A model generated the notes under the pieces. That model did not search any database and was not told where the DNA came from. It was given only the letters and a program-made list of their open reading frames with translations. The position numbers and the translations under genes are program-made. Below, in pieces: positions 50,602 to 60,828 of a DNA stretch of 64,000 nucleotides. The stretch is from Porphyromonadaceae bacterium UBA7332. Lineage in GTDB: Bacteria > Bacteroidota > Bacteroidia > Bacteroidales > UBA7332. Each line of letters opens with the position of its first letter. The first letter of the stretch is position 1. The DNA is taken from assembly GCA_002471225.1 (NCBI GenBank), contig DKPO01000031.1, positions 57,539 through 121,538 of the forward strand, written 5' to 3'.

Positions 50602-53022
50602 ATGAGAAAGATTGATTTTAAACAATTTCTGCCCTATCTGTTAATTGTTGGACTGTTTTTTACGATCTCTCTGGTTTACTTTACCCCTGATATTTTTGAA
50701 GGGAAAGTATTGTTTCAGGGAGATACGCAACAGGGAATAGCTAACGGGCAAGAAGCAAAAGAGTTTTTTGAGAAAACAGGTGAAATAACACGATGGAGTA
50801 CACGTTCTTTTTCTGGAATGCCAACTTATCAAATGGCTCCTTCGTATGAATCGGATCAGATTCTTCGCACATTTACCAAAATTTATTCATTATTTCTACC
50901 CTCTCCGGCATCGTTGATTTTCATTATGTTGCTGGGTTGTTTCATTCTGATGAAATCTTTAAAGGTTGGTAATGGACTTTCTATTTTGGGAGCCATAGCA
51001 TGGACCTTTTCTTCGTACTTCTTTATTATTATTGAAGCCGGACATATCTGGAAATTCATTACGTTGGCTTACATCCCACCTACCATCGCAGGTATTATTT
51101 GGGCTTATCGTGGTAAATATTTGCGCGGTGGTATTGTTTTTGCTCTGTTTATGGCCATTCAGATTCTATCGAATCACGTACAAATGTCCTACTATTTCGG
51201 CTTTTTAATGTTAGGTTTGGTTATCGCTTATTTTGTAGATGCCATTCGTAATAAAACATTACCTGATTTCTGGAAAGCCAGTCTGACTTTATTTGTTGGT
51301 TTGTTGATTGCAGTGGGTGCGAATATATCGAATCTGTATCATACGTACGAATACAGCAAGCAAACGATCCGCGGAAAATCGGAACTTGTAAATGATGCAA
51401 AGCAACAAACTGCTTCAGGTTTGGATAAAGACTATATAACGGCCTGGAGTTACGGTGTTGATGAAACGTTAACTCTGCTTGTTCCTAATTTTAAGGGAGG
51501 CGCAACAGGTTATATGGATAAAGACGCATTAAAGAAAGCTCAACCTGAATATCGGGAAACTCTTTCTCAAATGAATCAGTATTGGGGTGATCAACCATTT
51601 ACCTCAGGTCCCGTTTATGTCGGTGCATTTGTATTGGCATTGGCTATCTTTGGTTTTATAGCTGTTAAAGGGCCGTTTAAATGGGCTGTTTTAGCGGTGA
51701 CTCTTTTAACTTTGATCTTATCCTGGGGACGCAATATGATGTTCCTGACTGATATATTTATTGACTATTTCCCGATGTACAATAAGTTCAGAACGGTTTC
51801 GTCAATACTTGTTGTTCCTGAATTTACCATTCCTTTGATGGCAATTCTTGGTTTGAAAAATATCATGGATGATCCGAAAGAATTATTGAAATCCAATAAA
51901 TCAGCTATGATTACAGCATTGGTTTCTACAGCCGGATTATCATTGATTTTAGGTATTGCGCCGAATTTGTTGACAAGCTTTTTAAGCCAACAGGAAGCCG
52001 CTTCCTTTTTACCTCAGGCACAAGGAAATCCTCAGGTCTCTGAAATTTTATATGCATTAGAAGAGGCACGTGCATCGATAATGAGTGCTGATGCGTGGAG
52101 AAGTTTCATTATTATCCTTTGCGGATCACTTTTTATCTATTTCTATGTAAAAGGAGTATTGAAAGAGAAGGTGTTGATAACTCTGTTAATTGTCCTTTGT
52201 TTGGGTGATATGTGGAGTGTAAATAAGCGCTATCTGAATTCGGATAACTTTGTTACTAAAAACAAGACGGTTAATCCTTTTCCGAAATCTGCTGCTGATG
52301 AAGCTATTTTAGCAGATACTGATCCGAATTACAGGGTTTATAATGTAACAAGAGATCCGTTTAATGATGCGTATACTTCTTATTATCATAAATCGATCGG
52401 AGGTTACCACGCAGCTAAACTTCGCAGATATCAGGATTTGATAGAGCATCAGATTTCGAAAAATAATATGCCGGTACTGAATATGCTTAATGCGAAGTAT
52501 TTCATTGTACCTGGCGAAAACGGGCAACCACAGGCACAACAAAACCCTGATGCGATGGGTAATGCATGGTTTGTAAGTGCAATAGAATGGGTGGATAATG
52601 CAAATGAGGAAATGTCTGCTATGGATAACTTTAATCCGGGTAAGACAGCGATTGTTGATAAAAGATTTGCTTCGGCCGTGCCGGATGCCTCTTCTTTGCA
52701 ATCGGATTCTTTGAATAATATTCAGCTCACTTCATTTGCTCCAAACGCATTGTCTTATAAAGCACAAGTTGCTAAAGGTCCTGCATTGGCAGTTTTCTCC
52801 GAAATCTATTATGATGGCTGGCGAGCTTATGTAGACGGAAAAGAAGTTCCGATTGCTCGTGTGGATTATGTGTTGAGAGCTATTGAAGTTCCGCAAGGAA
52901 ACCATGAAATCAAGTTCGAGTTTAAACCTACGTCCATAGCGATGACTGAAACAATCGCTTATATAAGCATTGCAGTTTTAATTATAGGTTTACTCTTTAT
53001 TGGTTACAAGCAATATAAGTAA
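50602..53022 (+). CDS. YfhO family multi-pass membrane protein
   Basis: The 806-residue protein has about 12 membrane helices in the first 540 residues and a final one at the C-terminus, with a periplasmic domain between (about 545-775). The segments FTPDIFEGKVLFQGDTQQG and TRSFSGMPTYQ mark the YfhO family of GT-C-like proteins. These have been linked to glycosylation of teichoic acids in Gram-positives, and their role in Bacteroidota is unclear. PorP begins about 30 bases downstream. Confidence 0.87.
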   Translation: MRKIDFKQFLPYLLIVGLFFTISLVYFTPDIFEGKVLFQGDTQQGIANGQEAKEFFEKTGEITRWSTRSFSGMPTYQMAPSYESDQILRTFTKIYSLFLPSPASLIFIMLLGCFILMKSLKVGNGLSILGAIAWTFSSYFFIIIEAGHIWKFITLAYIPPTIAGIIWAYRGKYLRGGIVFALFMAIQILSNHVQMSYYFGFLMLGLVIAYFVDAIRNKTLPDFWKASLTLFVGLLIAVGANISNLYHTYEYSKQTIRGKSELVNDAKQQTASGLDKDYITAWSYGVDETLTLLVPNFKGGATGYMDKDALKKAQPEYRETLSQMNQYWGDQPFTSGPVYVGAFVLALAIFGFIAVKGPFKWAVLAVTLLTLILSWGRNMMFLTDIFIDYFPMYNKFRTVSSILVVPEFTIPLMAILGLKNIMDDPKELLKSNKSAMITALVSTAGLSLILGIAPNLLTSFLSQQEAASFLPQAQGNPQVSEILYALEEARASIMSADAWRSFIIILCGSLFIYFYVKGVLKEKVLITLLIVLCLGDMWSVNKRYLNSDNFVTKNKTVNPFPKSAADEAILADTDPNYRVYNVTRDPFNDAYTSYYHKSIGGYHAAKLRRYQDLIEHQISKNNMPVLNMLNAKYFIVPGENGQPQAQQNPDAMGNAWFVSAIEWVDNANEEMSAMDNFNPGKTAIVDKRFASAVPDASSLQSDSLNNIQLTSFAPNALSYKAQVAKGPALAVFSEIYYDGWRAYVDGKEVPIARVDYVLRAIEVPQGNHEIKFEFKPTSIAMTETIAYISIAVLIIGLLFIGYKQYK

Positions 53023-53053
53023 AAGATTAATTTCGATTTTCATAAAAACGCGC

Positions 53054-54010
53054 ATGATTTTAAAACGAATGCTTTTAATCGTTTTAGTTGGCTGTGCTTT
53101 CACGTCAAACGTGAAAGCACAGTTTGATGCGCAATTCAGTCAATACTGGATCTCTAAGAACTATTATAATCCTGCAGCTATCGGGTTGAGTGACGAGTTG
53201 AATCTTTCAGCACAATTCCGTCAGCAATGGGTGGGAGTTGAAAATGCTCCGCAATCCTTTGTGTTTAACGCCGAAATGCCGGCTTTTTTTTTAGGAAAAA
53301 ACCAGGGAATCGGATTGATGCTTTTTAATGAAAATATCGGTCTGTACCAGAATCTGAATATCGGAGTTCAATATGCTTATTCGATAAAATTATTCGGAGG
53401 ACAACTGAATTTAGGATTACAACCATCCGTAATAAGTTCCCGCTTTGACGGTACGAAAGTTCATATACCCTCAGGGGATGATCATAATCAGGTTGATCCG
53501 AATATACCGACTACTGAAGAAAGTGGTTTGACTTTTGACATGTCATTCGGACTTTTCTACCATAAATCTGAATACTATCTGGGATTATCCTATCAACATA
53601 TCTTCCAACCGGAAGTCCATCTCGGAGAGAAATACAAAACTCAAATACCCGGAGTTTGCTATATTCTGGGAGGTTATAATTACCAATTCCCCTATTCCTT
53701 ATTAGAGGTAAAGCCATCCTTTTTATTTAAAACAGATTTTAATTTCTATCAGCTCGATCTGAATCTTCTTTTTATGTATAATAAACGCCTTTTCGGAGGT
53801 ATTGGTTATCGCTTAAATGATGCCGTAAACTTATGTGCAGGATTTAACTTCGGTGCGATCAAAGTAGGGTATTCCTACGATATAGGGCTTTCGAAAATAA
53901 GCAGAACAAGTAAAGGCAGCCATGAAATATTTGCAACTTATAGTTTTCCGCTCGATTTCAAGTCGGGAAAATTAATACAGGGACGAAAAAGAAGTGTTCG
54001 TTTCCTTTAG
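53054..54010 (+). CDS. porP: Type IX secretion system outer membrane protein, PorP/SprF family
   Basis: About 318 residues. The start at 53054 gives a signal peptide (MILKRMLLIVLVGC...NVKAQ); the open frame from 53000 would overlap yfhO. The mature start FDAQFSQYWISKNYYNPAAIGL (quoted in part) and LNLSAQFRQQWVGVENAPQ are typical of PorP/SprF. The rest is a beta-barrel. It partners the T9SS ring and motor, and it lies directly before gldK as in other Bacteroidales. Confidence 0.93.
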   Translation: MILKRMLLIVLVGCAFTSNVKAQFDAQFSQYWISKNYYNPAAIGLSDELNLSAQFRQQWVGVENAPQSFVFNAEMPAFFLGKNQGIGLMLFNENIGLYQNLNIGVQYAYSIKLFGGQLNLGLQPSVISSRFDGTKVHIPSGDDHNQVDPNIPTTEESGLTFDMSFGLFYHKSEYYLGLSYQHIFQPEVHLGEKYKTQIPGVCYILGGYNYQFPYSLLEVKPSFLFKTDFNFYQLDLNLLFMYNKRLFGGIGYRLNDAVNLCAGFNFGAIKVGYSYDIGLSKISRTSKGSHEIFATYSFPLDFKSGKLIQGRKRSVRFL

Positions 54011-54053
54011 TTTTACTCTATTTACCAGTCTATTTTCTCGTTGCTTCATATAA

Positions 54054-54061
54054 TATATTTG
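54054..54061 (+). promoter_or_regulatory. Candidate -7 box before gldK
   Basis: TATATTTG 55 bases before gldK could give a gldKLMN transcript separate from porP. A clear -33 element is missing. Confidence 0.4.
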
Positions 54062-54116
54062 TAAAGAACCCGTTAAAGATAATAATCTGGTCTATGTTTT
54101 AGTAAAACTGTTTTTT

Positions 54117-55469
54117 ATGCGAGATATAAAAAGTCAACTGGTTCCGATCTTATTTATCGTATTATTGCTTTCTGCTTGCGCTCCTGCAGGTGGCGATTTG
54201 GGATATAACGGGCGAAGTGCCTGGAGAGACGTGAAACCGTTAGGTATGGTAATGGTTAAAAAAGGATCCTGCTTAATGGGGGCAGATAACGATTCTCTTA
54301 TAGGCGAAACGAATCAGGCGATGGAGATATCGGTTGAGTCTTTCTGGATGGATGAAACCGAAGTTACGAATCATATGTATGCTCAGTTTGTAAATTGGGT
54401 CAGGGATTCGATCTTTCGTGAAGAACTTGGAGAAGAATACCTTGAAAAAGACCGGATGGGAAATTATCGCAGACCGATCCCATGGCGCAAAAAAGATATG
54501 ATGGAACCACTTATGGAGAAATATTACAGGAATGATCCTGTGAGTGGAAAACTAATTCTTCGCGGAGAAATGCTGAGCTATGTTTATAAATGGTTTGACA
54601 GAGATGCCGCTGCTCTGATGGCTAATCAGACAGATCCCCGCAAACGGGTACTTAATACAGATATAAAAGTTCCGGACCGTGTCGTTTTTTATGATAAAGA
54701 CACGGTTATTCTTAATGACGAAGGAATATACGAACAGCAAACCATACGTGTTCCGGTTATTGATGAATCAAGCTTTATTCACATGCGTATTGTTAATGTC
54801 TATCCTGACACAACCGTATGGGTAAATGACTTTCCTCTTTCTAAAAATACAACTCTTTTACAGACATATTACTCGCATCCGGCATATAAACAACACCCTG
54901 TGGTCGGTATTACCTGGGAACAAGCTACTGCTTATTGCAACTGGCGTACTGACCGACTGGATAAAAACAGTAAGAGCTGGTTACAATTTGCTCCGTTCAG
55001 GCTGCCGACAGAAGCCGAATGGGAGTTCGCAGCTAAAAGCCGCAAAACGACTACAGGTAAATTCCCCTGGCATACGAACGATCTGACAGATTCGAAGGAC
55101 TGTTATTTTGCAAACTTTCAACCCGGACAAGGAAACTATACAGAAGATGGTAATCTGACACCTGCTAAAGTGAAAAGCTATAAATCAAATGAAATCGGTC
55201 TTTTCGATATGTCGGGGAATGTAGCGGAGTGGACTTCGACAGCCTATACTTCATCGGGAAATATAGGAGAATCAACATTTAATCCAGAGAGAGAACTCAA
55301 CGCTCTGACAACTGATCCTTATTATCTTAAACGGAAAGTAGTAAGAGGCGGATCATTTAAAGATGCAACGAGTTTAATCCGGGCTGAGATTCGAACCGGA
55401 GAATATCAGAATCAGCCACGGGCCTTTATAGGATTTCGTTGCGTTCGTACCAAAATAGGCGATAATTAA
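54117..55469 (+). CDS. gldK: Type IX secretion system lipoprotein GldK/PorK
   Basis: The 450-residue protein has a lipobox (LLLSAC, Cys about 21) and a formylglycine-generating-enzyme/sulfatase-modifying-factor fold (GMVMVKKGSCLMGADND, TEVTNHMYAQFVNW, FRLPTEAEWEFAAKS, DMSGNVAEWTS, RGGSFKDA). In GldK this fold is structural. It forms with GldN the large periplasmic ring under the outer membrane. First gene of gldKLMN. Confidence 0.95.
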   Translation: MRDIKSQLVPILFIVLLLSACAPAGGDLGYNGRSAWRDVKPLGMVMVKKGSCLMGADNDSLIGETNQAMEISVESFWMDETEVTNHMYAQFVNWVRDSIFREELGEEYLEKDRMGNYRRPIPWRKKDMMEPLMEKYYRNDPVSGKLILRGEMLSYVYKWFDRDAAALMANQTDPRKRVLNTDIKVPDRVVFYDKDTVILNDEGIYEQQTIRVPVIDESSFIHMRIVNVYPDTTVWVNDFPLSKNTTLLQTYYSHPAYKQHPVVGITWEQATAYCNWRTDRLDKNSKSWLQFAPFRLPTEAEWEFAAKSRKTTTGKFPWHTNDLTDSKDCYFANFQPGQGNYTEDGNLTPAKVKSYKSNEIGLFDMSGNVAEWTSTAYTSSGNIGESTFNPERELNALTTDPYYLKRKVVRGGSFKDATSLIRAEIRTGEYQNQPRAFIGFRCVRTKIGDN

Positions 55470-55494
55470 AAGAGCTTTCTTTAAAATATATACT

Positions 55495-56400
55495 ATGTCA
55501 AAGCAAAGAAATAAATCCAGAACTATTGTAGATCTTTTGGCTACAAAAAAAGGACAAATATTCATGAATACGGCTTACAGTCTTGGTGCTGCAGTCGTTA
55601 TTCTTGGAGCTTTGTTCAAGATATTGCATTTACCGGGAGGTACGACCATGTTGATGATCGGTATGCTGACTGAAGTGTTTATTTTCACTTTAAGTGCTTT
55701 TGATCGTTCAGGAGATGAACGGGTAGAATGGGATCGTGTGTTTCCTAATCTGAAATCAGGAAAAAACGAAGATAATCCTCTGCACCAATTGGCAAGTAAA
55801 GGTATAAATGTCTCAGGTCTGACTACTTCTGCTTCCATGAAAACATCCTCTTCCGGAATCTCTGCTCCCGTGTTGACTTCAGAACAAACGTCGGATCTGG
55901 AAGAAAGCCTGAAACATCTTAATGAATCGGCTAAACAGTTGTCCCGAATGGCTGATCTCGCAGATATAACAGAATCTTATCTCAAAAAACTATCAGAAAC
56001 GACTTCACATTTAGATCGCTTTAATCAGGCGACCTCACAATTGGCGGGTGTATCGGGATCGTTGGCTGATACTTATACGACTATAGCTGATAATACATCG
56101 CAAATGAAACACTCAACGCTAACTTATATTGAGCAAATGGGGACGTTGAATAGAAACATTGAAGGTTTGAGCCGAGTTTATACTGATCAATTGCAGGGAA
56201 TTACCACGCAGGTTCGGGCAATATCTCAGGTCCATGAAGATCTGAGTCGTTTGAAGCTGCTGTTTGAAGGCTCTTCACAGGAGGCTGAAGTGTTTAAAAG
56301 AGAAACAGAACGAATGTCAGAGCAACTGACTCAGCTTAATGTTATTTACAGTCGGATGATTAATGCTTTGACAACAAACAACGCAGGTCGTCCTCTTTAA
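55495..56400 (+). CDS. gldL: Type IX secretion system motor protein GldL/PorL
   Basis: The 301-residue protein has two N-terminal membrane helices (about 28-45 and 50-70) with charged or polar residues in them, including Glu60 in TEVFIFTLSAFD. A long cytoplasmic coiled coil follows (about 125-290). GldL and GldM form the proton-powered rotary motor of the T9SS. It begins 25 bases after gldK. Confidence 0.95.
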   Translation: MSKQRNKSRTIVDLLATKKGQIFMNTAYSLGAAVVILGALFKILHLPGGTTMLMIGMLTEVFIFTLSAFDRSGDERVEWDRVFPNLKSGKNEDNPLHQLASKGINVSGLTTSASMKTSSSGISAPVLTSEQTSDLEESLKHLNESAKQLSRMADLADITESYLKKLSETTSHLDRFNQATSQLAGVSGSLADTYTTIADNTSQMKHSTLTYIEQMGTLNRNIEGLSRVYTDQLQGITTQVRAISQVHEDLSRLKLLFEGSSQEAEVFKRETERMSEQLTQLNVIYSRMINALTTNNAGRPL

Positions 56401-56409
56401 CAAAACACA

Positions 56410-57930
56410 ATGGCAGGAAAGAAAACCAGACAAAAGATGATCAATATGATGTATCTTGTATTGACAGCAATGCTTGCTCTGAACGTTTCAACGGACGTAC
56501 TGGTTGGCTTTGACTTCATGGAAGACAGTATTGACAGAACGATCAAATCAACAAAGAATAAGAATCAGGCAACTTTGTCTGATATTCACAAATATGCTGA
56601 GGCAAATCCTCAGAAAGCACAACCGACCCTGACTCGTGCCGAAGAGTTCAGAGCTCAGACAGATAGTCTGATTAACTATATTCAATCACTAAAAGAAAAA
56701 ATAGTGTCTCATAAAGGAGGTACACTTAGTGATATCCAGCAGAAAGACGATATTGATGCGGCATCTCAAGTGATGCTCGGTGCGGGTTTCGGAGAAGGAG
56801 GAAGATTGAGAAAGCATATAGATTCTTATCGGGAGAAAGCTTTGATTTATATTACCGACTCATTGAAAAGATCTGCGGTGAAACAGAATCTGACAACAAA
56901 GGTAAGTGGAAGTCTCAATGTTGCCGGATTAGCGTGGGAGAATGCAATGTTTAATAATATGCCTACAATTGCAGCGATTACTTTATTATCAAAGATGCAA
57001 AGTGATATACTGGATGCAGAAAATGAGGTTTTAAATGCATTATATAGAAATATAGATCATAAAGATTTCAGAGTTAATGAAGTTAATGCATATGTGTTAC
57101 CCTATTCTGATTATGTAATTAAAGGAGGCCGGTACTCAGCTAAAATCATACTGGCAGCTGAAGATTCGACTAAAAAGCCTGAAGTCTTTGTGAACGGACA
57201 AAGTCTGGATTCAGAAATGTATGATATAGCCGCATCAAAGGTTGGTGAGCAATCTGTGTCAGGATATATAGCTCTGGAACATGGAGATGGAAATATTTCC
57301 AAATATCCATTTTCTAAGAAATATACGGTGGTCGAACCTACGGCAACGGTTTCGGCAACCATGATGAATATATTTTATGCCGGCTTTGAGAATCCTGTAA
57401 GCATATCAGTTCCGGGAATACCTAATGATAAAATATCAGCATCGATGTCAAACGGAACTCTTAGTCGTAAGAATAACGGTGAATGGGTTGCCAAACCATC
57501 TAAAGTGGGGACTGATGCGACGATTTCCGTTTCTGCCGAAGTGAACGGTAAAACGCAGATCGTAAGTGCGAATACTTTTCGGGTAAGAGCTTTGCCTTTA
57601 CCGGCACCCTATCTTACCATTGATGCCGGAGAACGTTATCTGGGAGGGAAAATCAAGCGGGAATCTCTTTTGCTGACTACCGGAGTTGAGGCAGGGATTT
57701 TTGACGGACTGTTAAATATACCGTTTAATGTATTAGGTTTTGATATTCGTTTGTCAAACGGAGGCATGACTCAGTACGAATCGTCAGAAGGGAATCGTTT
57801 TAGTCGTAAGCAAATAGAATTAATCCGCAGAATGGGTCGGGGAAGTTCATTTAATATTTCAAATATAAAGGTGAAAGGTCCTGATGGAATAATCAGACAA
57901 TTACCAAATCCGATTGAAGTTTTACTCTAA
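56410..57930 (+). CDS. gldM: Type IX secretion system motor protein GldM/PorM
   Basis: The 506-residue protein has the family start KKTRQKMINMMYLVLTAMLALN, where the single membrane helix is embedded, and a long periplasmic part. That part has a helical first domain (to about 215) and three immunoglobulin-like domains (about 220-506). It links the GldL motor in the inner membrane to the GldK/GldN ring. It starts 9 bases after gldL. Confidence 0.95.
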   Translation: MAGKKTRQKMINMMYLVLTAMLALNVSTDVLVGFDFMEDSIDRTIKSTKNKNQATLSDIHKYAEANPQKAQPTLTRAEEFRAQTDSLINYIQSLKEKIVSHKGGTLSDIQQKDDIDAASQVMLGAGFGEGGRLRKHIDSYREKALIYITDSLKRSAVKQNLTTKVSGSLNVAGLAWENAMFNNMPTIAAITLLSKMQSDILDAENEVLNALYRNIDHKDFRVNEVNAYVLPYSDYVIKGGRYSAKIILAAEDSTKKPEVFVNGQSLDSEMYDIAASKVGEQSVSGYIALEHGDGNISKYPFSKKYTVVEPTATVSATMMNIFYAGFENPVSISVPGIPNDKISASMSNGTLSRKNNGEWVAKPSKVGTDATISVSAEVNGKTQIVSANTFRVRALPLPAPYLTIDAGERYLGGKIKRESLLLTTGVEAGIFDGLLNIPFNVLGFDIRLSNGGMTQYESSEGNRFSRKQIELIRRMGRGSSFNISNIKVKGPDGIIRQLPNPIEVLL

Positions 57931-57945
57931 TCAAATGAATCAGTT

Positions 57946-58929
57946 ATGAGTCTTAAGAAGATTTTTAATATTGTCGTAATTAGTCTGTTTACTGCAGTAG
58001 CTTCTGCACAAGACTTTTACGAACCAGATTATATAGTTAATATGGATAGTACCGTTTTTAATCCGTCTTCAAGACAATTGACTGTCGGCGGGAGTCAGAA
58101 TGTGGTACCTCTTAATCCAAGATGGAGCAAAACGGTCTATCGTTTTGTTTCATTAAAAGATACGGCAGAGCTTGAGGCAAACAGTTATCTTTCAGAACCC
58201 CGCTCCCCTATCTTGTACTATACTCAGGCAGGTGAAGCGGCTGAAAAACGTTATTACTATAATCTGATAAGTATAATTCTCAGACTTTTGGATGAAAAGA
58301 AAATCGGAGCTTTCTCTTTTGATACACAATCCGTGAATGAGACATTTACACGCGAAGAATATCTGACTCCCGATAGTGCGCTGATGAAATTAGGTTTAAA
58401 CCGTACGCGAAGAAAACCGGATTTTGATAAAGCAGATCTGACTTACGCAGGTTCCGGAGTCATCGGCTACATGGTTAAAGAAATATGGTATGTAGATGGA
58501 CATACTTCTCAGTTCGGATGTGCCATAGAAGCTATTGCTCCTGTCCTTTCAGATAATACAGATACGAATGAATTTACGCCTGTGTTTTGGATAACCTATC
58601 GCACTCTTCAGCCTTATTTGCCTTATCTCGAAATCAGGGCAGATAAGCCAGGGCTGACTTTTGATGCTTATTTTAAGAAAAGGATGTATCAAGGCTTAAT
58701 CTATAAAGTTCAGAATCCGCAGAATAAGAGTTTGTGGAGTGAATGTGAGAATGAGCCGGATCCTTATTCCTGTCGGAAAATTAAATCGGACCAGGTTCAG
58801 GCAGAAATAGATAATATACCTGCTTTGTTGTGGGATACACCATTGAAAACAAGTAAATTATCTCCTGCTGAAAAACGTAAAAAAGAGCGTTCGCTTTTAC
58901 TGGAACAAAGACAAAACAGAAGAAAATAA
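57946..58929 (+). CDS. gldN: Type IX secretion system ring protein GldN/PorN
   Basis: The 327-residue protein has a signal peptide (ending ASAQ) and the core YVDGHTSQFGCAIEAIAPV...FWITYRTLQPYLPYLE of the GldN/PorN family. The C-terminal 60 residues are basic and low-complexity. It is periplasmic and binds GldK and GldM. It is the last gene of the cluster and is followed by a strong terminator. Confidence 0.95.
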   Translation: MSLKKIFNIVVISLFTAVASAQDFYEPDYIVNMDSTVFNPSSRQLTVGGSQNVVPLNPRWSKTVYRFVSLKDTAELEANSYLSEPRSPILYYTQAGEAAEKRYYYNLISIILRLLDEKKIGAFSFDTQSVNETFTREEYLTPDSALMKLGLNRTRRKPDFDKADLTYAGSGVIGYMVKEIWYVDGHTSQFGCAIEAIAPVLSDNTDTNEFTPVFWITYRTLQPYLPYLEIRADKPGLTFDAYFKKRMYQGLIYKVQNPQNKSLWSECENEPDPYSCRKIKSDQVQAEIDNIPALLWDTPLKTSKLSPAEKRKKERSLLLEQRQNRRK

Positions 58930-58947
58930 TGTTTGTATGGTTTGTAT

Positions 58948-58990
58948 AAAGCGGTAATCACCAAATTAATTGATGATTACCGCTTTTTTT
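58948..58990 (+). terminator. Terminator of the gldKLMN operon
   Basis: A perfect 13-bp stem (arms 58948-58960 and 58974-58986) with a 13-base loop and a run of T. Confidence 0.88.
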
Positions 58991-59044
58991 ATTTGTATTT
59001 TTATATTTTTGCATTCGTAGTCTAACGTTCTAATAATTAAAGCT

Positions 59045-60814
59045 ATGAAGCAATTTTTTAAATTTACTTTTGCCTCCTGTTTAGGATTTGCTATTGCAAT
59101 GATTATCTTATGGTTTGTAATGATATTCAGTGTGATGGGCTTAGTCGCAACAATTGGATCTGGTACCGATGAAAAGAAAACAATTTCAGAAAACAGTATT
59201 TTACATTTAAATTTGAATGGAGTCATTCAGGAACGTTCGACTGAATTAGAATTACCTCCGATGTTTTCTGACTATGCTTTGAAAGAAATCGGATTGGATC
59301 GGATCATGACCGCGATAGACAAAGCTGCAAAGAATCCTAAGATCAAAGGGATTTATTTAGAGTCAGGTTTATTGCAATGTGGTTATGCAACTGCACAGCA
59401 GATCCGGACAAAACTTCAGGATTTTAAGAAAAGTGGAAAATTCGTGTATGCCTATTCCGATTTGTATGCACAGAATGGTTACTTTTTATCTACTGTAGCC
59501 GATACTTTAGTAACAAATCCTTCGGGGATGATCGAACTTAAAGGTCTTTCATCTACTTCTATGTTCTTCAAAGGAGCTTTGGATAAATTAGGTATCCAAA
59601 TGCAGATCTTTAAAGTCGGAACTTACAAATCGGCCGTAGAACCTTTCACAGAAACAAAAATGAGTGATGCGAATCGTGAGCAGATGACGATGTTGCTTTC
59701 GAATTTCTGGAGTGTTATTCTTGACAGTGTTTCTGTTTCAAGAGGTGTTCCTGTAGCAGAGCTTAATAAGTATGCTTCAGAAGGTATTATGCTGAAAGAG
59801 CAAAAAGATTTGTTATCTTCTAAATTAGTTGATAAGCTTTTGTATCGCGATGAGTTTAATACTCTTTTGAAAACGAAAATGGGTATTGCTCAGGATAAGA
59901 AACTGAAATTAGTTTCTATTTCGGATATGGCTAAAAATAGTGATATTATAGATGACAACCAGAAATCAAGAAATACCATTGCCTTAGTTTACGCAGTGGG
60001 TGAGATTGATGGAACATCCACACCTAAAGTTGATACGCGTAAGTTATCAGAAGAGATTTTTAAAATTAAAGCAGATTCTAGCATAAAAGCTGTAGTTTTG
60101 CGTGTTAATTCCCCGGGCGGTAGCGCATTCGGATCAGAGCAAGTTTGGTATGCTCTTTCCGAACTGAAAAAAGTAAAACCTTTTGTCGTTTCAATGGGCG
60201 ATTATGCAGCTTCCGGAGGATATTATATTTCATGTGATGCAAACTGGATTTTTGCAGAGCCAACAACATTGACCGGATCGATAGGTATTTTCGGAATGTT
60301 ACCGAATACCAAAGGTTTGACTGATAAATTAGGATTAAACTTTGACGTCGTTCAGACAAATCCGATAGCTAATTTCCCAAGTATGACATCGCCTGTTTCT
60401 GCAGAAGAACGTATGTTGATGCAACGTAATGTGGAAAGAGGTTATGAATTATTTACCCGTCGTTGTGCAGAAGGCCGTAAGATGCCGGTAGAATCTATTC
60501 TTAAGGTTGCGGAAGGCCGTGTATGGAGTGGCGTGAAAGCAAAAGAACTCGGACTTGTTGATGAGTTGGGCGGAATGGATATGGCACTTGCTAAAGCAGC
60601 CTCTTTAGCTAATCTGAAAGATTATAAAGTGAAGGATTATCCAAAGAAAAAAGAGTTCTTCGATCAATTGCTGGAAGATTACGGACTTGCTGCCGTGACT
60701 CGCTTAACGTCAGTTCTTGGCGGAGATTACTTTAAAGAATACTTGATTATTAATAATATAAAAGACATGGATCCTGTTCAGGCTCGATTACCTTTGATGC
60801 TTGATATCGAATAG
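59045..60814 (+). CDS. sppA: Signal peptide peptidase SppA (67K type)
   Basis: The 589-residue protein has one N-terminal membrane helix and two tandem S49 protease domains, the long (E. coli-like) form. The first contains the general-base lysine region (KVGTYKSAVEPF) and the second the nucleophile serine in GDYAASGGYYIS. It degrades cleaved signal peptides in the inner membrane. It is followed 14 bases later by lpxK. Confidence 0.94.
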   Translation: MKQFFKFTFASCLGFAIAMIILWFVMIFSVMGLVATIGSGTDEKKTISENSILHLNLNGVIQERSTELELPPMFSDYALKEIGLDRIMTAIDKAAKNPKIKGIYLESGLLQCGYATAQQIRTKLQDFKKSGKFVYAYSDLYAQNGYFLSTVADTLVTNPSGMIELKGLSSTSMFFKGALDKLGIQMQIFKVGTYKSAVEPFTETKMSDANREQMTMLLSNFWSVILDSVSVSRGVPVAELNKYASEGIMLKEQKDLLSSKLVDKLLYRDEFNTLLKTKMGIAQDKKLKLVSISDMAKNSDIIDDNQKSRNTIALVYAVGEIDGTSTPKVDTRKLSEEIFKIKADSSIKAVVLRVNSPGGSAFGSEQVWYALSELKKVKPFVVSMGDYAASGGYYISCDANWIFAEPTTLTGSIGIFGMLPNTKGLTDKLGLNFDVVQTNPIANFPSMTSPVSAEERMLMQRNVERGYELFTRRCAEGRKMPVESILKVAEGRVWSGVKAKELGLVDELGGMDMALAKAASLANLKDYKVKDYPKKKEFFDQLLEDYGLAAVTRLTSVLGGDYFKEYLIINNIKDMDPVQARLPLMLDIE

Positions 60815-60828
60815 GACAAGTTGATATA

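Noticed and set aside
53000..53053. Longer start of PorP at 53000
   Set aside because: It would overlap yfhO, use TTG and place 18 residues before the signal peptide; ATG 53054 is preferred.
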